A DNA stretch of 32,687 bases. It comes from CAZNLL01 sp964573885 (lineage in GTDB: Bacteria > Desulfobacterota > DSM-4660 > Desulfatiglandales > Desulfatiglandaceae). The DNA lies in assembly GCA_964573885.1 (NCBI GenBank), contig CAZNLL010000029.1:1-32687 (forward strand), read 5' to 3'. Positions 32,342-32,687 of this stretch are shown piece by piece. The position numbers and the translations under genes are program-made. The stretch's first letter is position 1. Every line of letters starts with the position of its first letter. The notes under the pieces were generated by a model. That model was not told where the DNA came from and did not search any database. It worked only from the letters and a program-made list of their open reading frames with translations.

Positions 32342-32687
32342 TTATCCGGCCAACCAGGCCTGGTAGTAGGTCAGGTACAGGTCCAGTCGGGTTAAGGCCA
32401 CGTCGCCAAAGGTGTCGGCCTCTTTCACCACCTCCCCCCGAAGGCGTCTCAAGCCATCGATGAGGTAGCGGTTGGCCGTGCGGATCTTGCCCAGCCCCTT
32501 TTCCGCCTCCCCCTTGTATTGACTTGCCTTGATATAGAAGGCCCCTGCATAGAGTTCGGTGCCCGCAATCCTCAGGTGGACCGCGGTCTGAAAGAGGGAC
32601 TTGATGCTTTCAATTTCCCCTTTTGAGATCGTGAGCCCCTGGATCTGGCCCTTGAGCTTTCTGAAATACTCCAGCGATTCGAAAATT
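32342..32687 (-). CDS. Partial hypothetical protein, 3' end only
   Basis: On the minus strand an open frame enters from beyond 32687 and ends at a TAA at 32344-32342. The visible 114 residues read through sections such as ESLEYFRKLKGQIQG, TAVHLRIAGTELYAGAFYIK, ANRYLIDGLRRLRGEVV and LDLYLTYYQAWLAG. They are rich in alternating hydrophobic and charged residues and look all-helical. I do not recognise the family. The start lies outside the window. Confidence 0.6.
   Translation of the reverse strand, partial: IFESLEYFRKLKGQIQGLTISKGEIESIKSLFQTAVHLRIAGTELYAGAFYIKASQYKGEAEKGLGKIRTANRYLIDGLRRLRGEVVKEADTFGDVALTRLDLYLTYYQAWLAG

Noticed and set aside
1..32687. CRISPR arrays, tRNA, rRNA, integrases or insertion sequences
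   Set aside because: No regularly spaced repeats, no tRNA-like clover or rRNA segments, and no transposase or recombinase motifs were seen by eye.

Overview
The window looks like chromosome of a strict anaerobe, most likely a sulfate-reducing or syntrophic member of the Desulfobacterota (former Deltaproteobacteria). That is inferred from gene content: a tungsten-type aldehyde:ferredoxin oxidoreductase, a selenocysteine formate dehydrogenase, heterodisulfide-reductase-like iron-sulfur proteins, a small siroheme reductase and 2-hydroxyacyl-CoA-dehydratase/benzoyl-CoA-reductase-type proteins. No rRNA, tRNA, CRISPR array, integrase or intact transposase was seen. Almost all DNA is coding and the genes look intact.

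Layout. (1) 1-1203: leader region and a Tat-exported metallo-beta-lactamase-fold (lactonase-like) hydrolase. (2) 1204-1893: gene-poor DNA with a hairpin, a roughly 200-bp inverted-repeat structure that may be a miniature mobile element, and a tandem 8-mer. (3) 1894-9736: one long plus-strand unit with a complete branched-chain/organic-acid ABC importer (binding protein, two permeases, two ATPases), an iron-dependent alcohol dehydrogenase and a tungsten aldehyde oxidoreductase. Together they suggest uptake of a compound oxidised alcohol to aldehyde to acid, with electrons passed to ferredoxin. (4) 9822-11864, minus strand: formate dehydrogenase whose frame is interrupted by an in-frame UGA (selenocysteine) with a matching SECIS hairpin; conventional calling splits it in two. 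(5) 12095-19563: an orphan binding protein, a small zinc-ribbon reading frame broken by UGA, a hairpin-rich stretch ending in a terminator, then a tripartite RND efflux system; a condensation-domain protein lies convergent at 19577-20923. (6) 21468-23983: an acyl-CoA dehydrogenase lacking the usual catalytic glutamate, a DUF5522-like cysteine protein and an HdrD-like iron-sulfur oxidoreductase. (7) 24034-27391: a secreted hydrophilic protein, a URO-D-fold protein, a small siroheme reductase and a Mut7-C protein. (8) 27601-30763: two HgdB-like subunits and their ATPase activator in a tight operon, followed by a radical SAM/SPASM protein at 30827-32275. (9) 32342-32687: the 3' end of a minus-strand gene cut by the window edge.

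The best candidates for something new are the UGA-interrupted zinc-ribbon gene at 13145-13363, which has a downstream hairpin that could serve as a SECIS, the non-canonical acyl-CoA dehydrogenase with its HdrD-like partner, and the two-subunit HgdB-like reductase with a radical SAM neighbour. All functional assignments come from reading motifs by eye; no database search was possible.
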